Source: JARRNJ01 sp037385045
Lineage (GTDB): Bacteria > Pseudomonadota > Gammaproteobacteria > JASBUN01
DNA: 6,140 nucleotides
Direction of reading: 5' to 3'
Assembly (NCBI GenBank): GCA_037385045.1
Contig: JARRNJ010000111.1
Span: 1 to 6,140, forward strand
The notes beneath the pieces are model-generated. The model was given only the letters and a program-made list of their open reading frames with translations. It searched no databases and had not been told where the DNA came from. Shown one piece after another: positions 5,806 to 6,140 of the stretch (position 1 is its first letter; every line of letters starts with the position of its first letter). Made by a program: the position numbers and the translations under genes.

Positions 5806-6140
5806 TCAACGGGCCGGGTCGGTGGCGGAGTCGGGCGCCTCCCGGCCGAACCGCGCCAGAACCTGGCGGTAGAATCCGCACAGGCGCTGTGCCAGCGCCG
5901 GTGCCGACCATTCGGCGGCGTAGGCGCGAGCCTCGTACCCCAGCCGCCGGCGCAGGTCCGCATCCAACAGCAGGCCGGTGGTCTTGGCAGCGAAGTCGTC
6001 CACTTGTTCGTCCGCCACCAAACAACCGCGGCCGTCGTCGAGCACCTCGGCGGTGCCCATGACCGCCGTGGAAACCACCGGCACGCCGAGCGCCATGGCC
6101 TCCAGCAACACCAGCCCCTGGGTTTCGGTGCGGGACGCGA
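5806..6140 (-). CDS. Glycosyltransferase family 4 type, C-terminal fragment
   Basis: The frame is open to the right edge, so the N-terminal and middle parts of the gene lie outside the window; about 110 residues are visible. Upstream of the internal GTG at 6111 the frame continues as ASRTETQGLVLLEAMALG. This is the hallmark GT4 nucleotide-sugar-binding segment, including the EX7E motif (Glu, seven residues, Glu), where the Glu residues contact the donor. It is followed by VPVVSTAVMGTAEVLDDGRGCLVADE, the usual 'choose a new centre and fall back' strand-loop-helix of GT-B enzymes, and by a C-terminal helix (RRRLGYEARAYAAEWS). Such enzymes transfer a sugar from a nucleotide donor during cell-surface glycan assembly (LPS, capsule, exopolysaccharide) at the cytoplasmic membrane. 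The acceptor cannot be told from this end. No other surface-glycan gene is visible, as the neighbours downstream are unrelated. Confidence 0.93.
   Translation of the reverse strand, partial: ASRTETQGLVLLEAMALGVPVVSTAVMGTAEVLDDGRGCLVADEQVDDFAAKTTGLLLDADLRRRLGYEARAYAAEWSAPALAQRLCGFYRQVLARFGREAPDSATDPAR

Overview
The window is a GC-rich stretch of a bacterial chromosome. Protein flavour (a TrhA/YqfA-type HlyIII protein, a large LonB/AsrA-like protease, a tandem Usp protein) and the type of intergenic repeat suggest a gammaproteobacterium, perhaps an environmental group such as Chromatiales. This is an inference from resemblance only; there is no rRNA or other taxonomic marker here. All six genes I can support lie on the minus strand, so the window reads biologically from right to left.

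Reading in the direction of transcription, 6140-5806 is the C-terminal end of a GT4-type glycosyltransferase cut by the window edge. A 142-base spacer with three small GC-rich inverted repeats follows. Next comes an uncharacterised 201-residue protein with a two-CxxC zinc ribbon (5663-5058). A 115-base spacer holding a TATAAT-like hexamer leads to an 806-residue Lon-family ATP-dependent protease (4942-2522). Its stop overlaps the start of a two-domain universal stress protein by 8 bases (2529-1681), a clear translationally coupled pair. A gene-free stretch of about 390 bases (1680-1288) carries small inverted repeats of the dispersed proteobacterial type, one of which could terminate transcripts leaving the protease/Usp pair. 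It is followed by a TrhA/hemolysin III family membrane protein (1287-628) and, 24 bases on, by a secreted protein of unknown function that runs off the left edge (603-1).

The middle of the window looks like a stress and protein-quality-control module: a soluble LonB-like protease whose translation is coupled to an ATP-binding-type Usp protein. The TrhA membrane protein probably forms a second transcription unit with the exported unknown. I found no tRNA, rRNA, CRISPR array, intact mobile element or prophage. The least ordinary items are the two unrecognised proteins (the zinc-ribbon protein and the exported N-terminal fragment) and the nested, mutually exclusive inverted repeats between usp and trhA.
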